From assembly GCF_004118635.1 (NCBI RefSeq), contig NZ_SDGU01000024.1, positions 58,580 to 122,579 on the forward strand: 64,000 nt of DNA. The letters are read 5' to 3'. This DNA is from Chlorobaculum sp. 24CR (GTDB taxonomy: Bacteria; Bacteroidota; Chlorobiia; Chlorobiales; Chlorobiaceae). The position numbers and the translations under genes were made by a program. The notes beneath the pieces are model-generated. The model searched no databases and was not told the origin of the DNA. It saw nothing but the letters and a program-made list of their open reading frames with translations. Numbering within the stretch: position 1 is the first letter of the stretch; each line of letters begins with the position of its first letter. This document shows positions 63,257-64,000 of this stretch, in pieces.

Positions 63257-63562
63257 TCAATGTTTATTCTTTTCCACCAGCATTGTCGTATTTTCTGCAA
63301 TACGAAAAACCGCAACAACCCCCTCAAGAAACAATCGAAACAATATTATTAAAAGAATAAAAGTTACCGGAGAAAGCAATATGCCAGTAATCCCCTTCAG
63401 GAAATCATATCGTATAGCAGCAAAGCCTCCCCCAAAAACGCCAAGCGATATAACACCACTAAATACAACCGAAACAATATATAGATATTTTATTATCTGA
63501 AGAGTAATAAATTCACTAAAAGACAAATCAAAAAGCTTACCGAAAAAATTATGCTTATCTAT
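63257..63562 (-). CDS. DUF4282-family small membrane protein, with no canonical start codon
   Basis: 101 residues if read from the codon ATA at 63560-63562 (DKHNFFGKLFDLSFSEFIT). Two hydrophobic helices (IIKYLYIVSVVFSGVISLGV and LSPVTFILLIILFRLF) and the closing ...FRIAEN match DUF4282, a two-TM family. A strong AGGAGGAGG precedes this ATA at normal spacing, but no ATG, GTG or TTG is in frame near it; the nearest is a TTG at 63526. The original start may have been ATG. AT-rich, like its neighbour. Confidence 0.65.
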   Translation of the reverse strand: MDKHNFFGKLFDLSFSEFITLQIIKYLYIVSVVFSGVISLGVFGGGFAAIRYDFLKGITGILLSPVTFILLIILFRLFLEGVVAVFRIAENTTMLVEKNKH

Positions 63563-63940
63563 AACCTCCTCCTTTTATTATTTTTTTATACAAGACAAAA
63601 AAACTCTAAAAACCTATAATTGAAATAAGAAAAAAATACTGTTTACATGCATACCCGCCGAAACGTCAACCACTTCTATTCACAAAAAATCTCTATATTT
63701 TATAGAGGACACTGAATTCCTCTACACATTAGAAATAGCTCTTTGGCCCACAATTTATGTATACAATTCGATATCCCGTTTAAAAGGGTAGAAAATAAGC
63801 TTATGGTGAAGCTCATTTCTTTATTTACAAAATTCACGCATAAAAATAAAGGATCCTCGAAGCAGAGCTTCGAGGTATTTAGAAGAGTTGGAGCTGCTGT
63901 GAATGCGAGCCTGTTCAGATAAGTGTGTAAACGGTCGTTT
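63563..63940. other. 378-bp AT-rich gap before the IS256 element
   Basis: No gene seen. Contains a 9-bp hairpin (63855-63875) and probably the left side of the IS element. Confidence 0.5.
63855..63875. repeat. 9-bp perfect hairpin
   Basis: CCTCGAAGC, AGA loop, GCTTCGAGG, about 65 bases left of the transposase stop. No T-run follows. Confidence 0.6.
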
Positions 63941-64000
63941 TCATAGAGGCATCCTTCCCTCGAATTTAATGGAAAACTGATTGATAACCGCCCCCCAGTT
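63905..64000 (-). mobile_element. End of an IS256-family insertion sequence, cut by the window edge
   Basis: From 64000 down to 63941 the minus strand reads NWGAVINQFSIKFEGRMPL then stop, the C-terminus typical of IS256-family transposases (..LNQ.AI.FEGR..). Just beyond, CTGTTCAGATAAGTGTGTAA (about 63911-63930) looks like a terminal inverted repeat of that family. Most of the element lies past the window edge, so intactness cannot be judged. The left boundary of the element is approximate. Confidence 0.75.
63941..64000 (-). CDS. C-terminal fragment of an IS256-family transposase
   Basis: Last 19 codons plus the TGA stop (63941-63943). The gene continues beyond 64000. Identification rests on the INQFSIKFEGR motif and the terminal-repeat-like sequence following. 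Confidence 0.75.
   Translation of the reverse strand, partial: NWGAVINQFSIKFEGRMPL

Noticed and set aside
1..64000. CRISPR array or cas genes
   Set aside because: No repeated spacer pattern of typical 24-37 nt repeats and no Cas-like proteins were seen; the 9-bp arrays and the paired 23-nt repeats are too short or too few.
1..64000. tRNA or rRNA genes
   Set aside because: No cloverleaf-like inverted repeats with CCA-type ends or ribosomal RNA signatures were recognised in the gaps. A tRNAscan-SE run would settle this.

Overview
The window is a 64 kb piece of a green sulfur bacterium (Chlorobiaceae, most like Chlorobaculum). The main support is a recognisable bacteriochlorophyll gene, bchC (35029-35985), together with core genes of Bacteroidota/Chlorobiota character, GC-rich coding sequence (clearly above 50% by eye) and AT-rich intergenic sequence. 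No photosystem genes other than bchC, no rRNA or tRNA genes and no CRISPR array were seen.

Layout. 1-4.4 kb: a flippase-like membrane protein, acyl-CoA ligase and a MutY-type glycosylase. 4.5-8.0 kb: the minus-strand translation/secretion cluster ffh-rpsP-rimM-trmD-rplS. 8.1-12.1 kb: a heptose-kinase-like gene, two adjacent START-domain proteins and a C-terminal processing protease. 12.15-12.97 kb: a gene-poor, extremely AT-rich gap. 13-15.7 kb: RidA and the overlapping thiamin genes (tenI-like, thiE, thiD). 15.66-16.58 kb: a decayed ugd (UDP-glucose dehydrogenase) with frameshifts and an internal deletion. 16.6-21.4 kb: lipoprotein, lipase-like hydrolase, pepA, a DHH phosphoesterase and a winged-helix regulator. 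21.5-28.2 kb: rlmN, adk, priA, a DoxX protein and a TPR protein. 28.3-32.9 kb: the minus-strand run DUF3109-rpoN-hslV-hslU-aroQ. 33.2-38.6 kb: radA, a holin-like membrane protein, bchC and an orphan nucleoside/sugar-type ABC importer. 38.8-45.6 kb: a DUF2934 protein with a histone-like tail, an MntA/HepT toxin-antitoxin pair, a Ca/Na antiporter, a PASTA protein, a polyprenyl synthase, tatC and an esterase. 45.6-60 kb: coaE, Fe-SOD, DUF4292 lipoprotein, RlmI-like methyltransferase, a candidate small RNA, HAD nucleotidase, thioredoxin-TPR protein, small envelope proteins, a YhiN-type flavoprotein and an ABC-3/FtsX-type exporter without its ATPase. 60-64 kb: an accessory end with a peptidoglycan amidase, small Cys-containing and Pro/Lys-repeat proteins, a long perfect hairpin, an AT-rich lipoprotein/DUF4282 pair, and the end of an IS256-family element cut by the window edge.

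The observations most worth following are the candidate sRNA at 50262-50347, the 9-bp tandem repeat arrays found three times between 47.7 and 56.3 kb, the ugd decay, the MntA-HepT pair with intact active motifs, the START-domain pair, and the island at the right end, which includes a DUF4282 gene whose only well-placed start codon is AUA. No single large, clearly undescribed multi-gene defence or metabolic system stands out; the right-end island is the best place to look for one and continues beyond the window.
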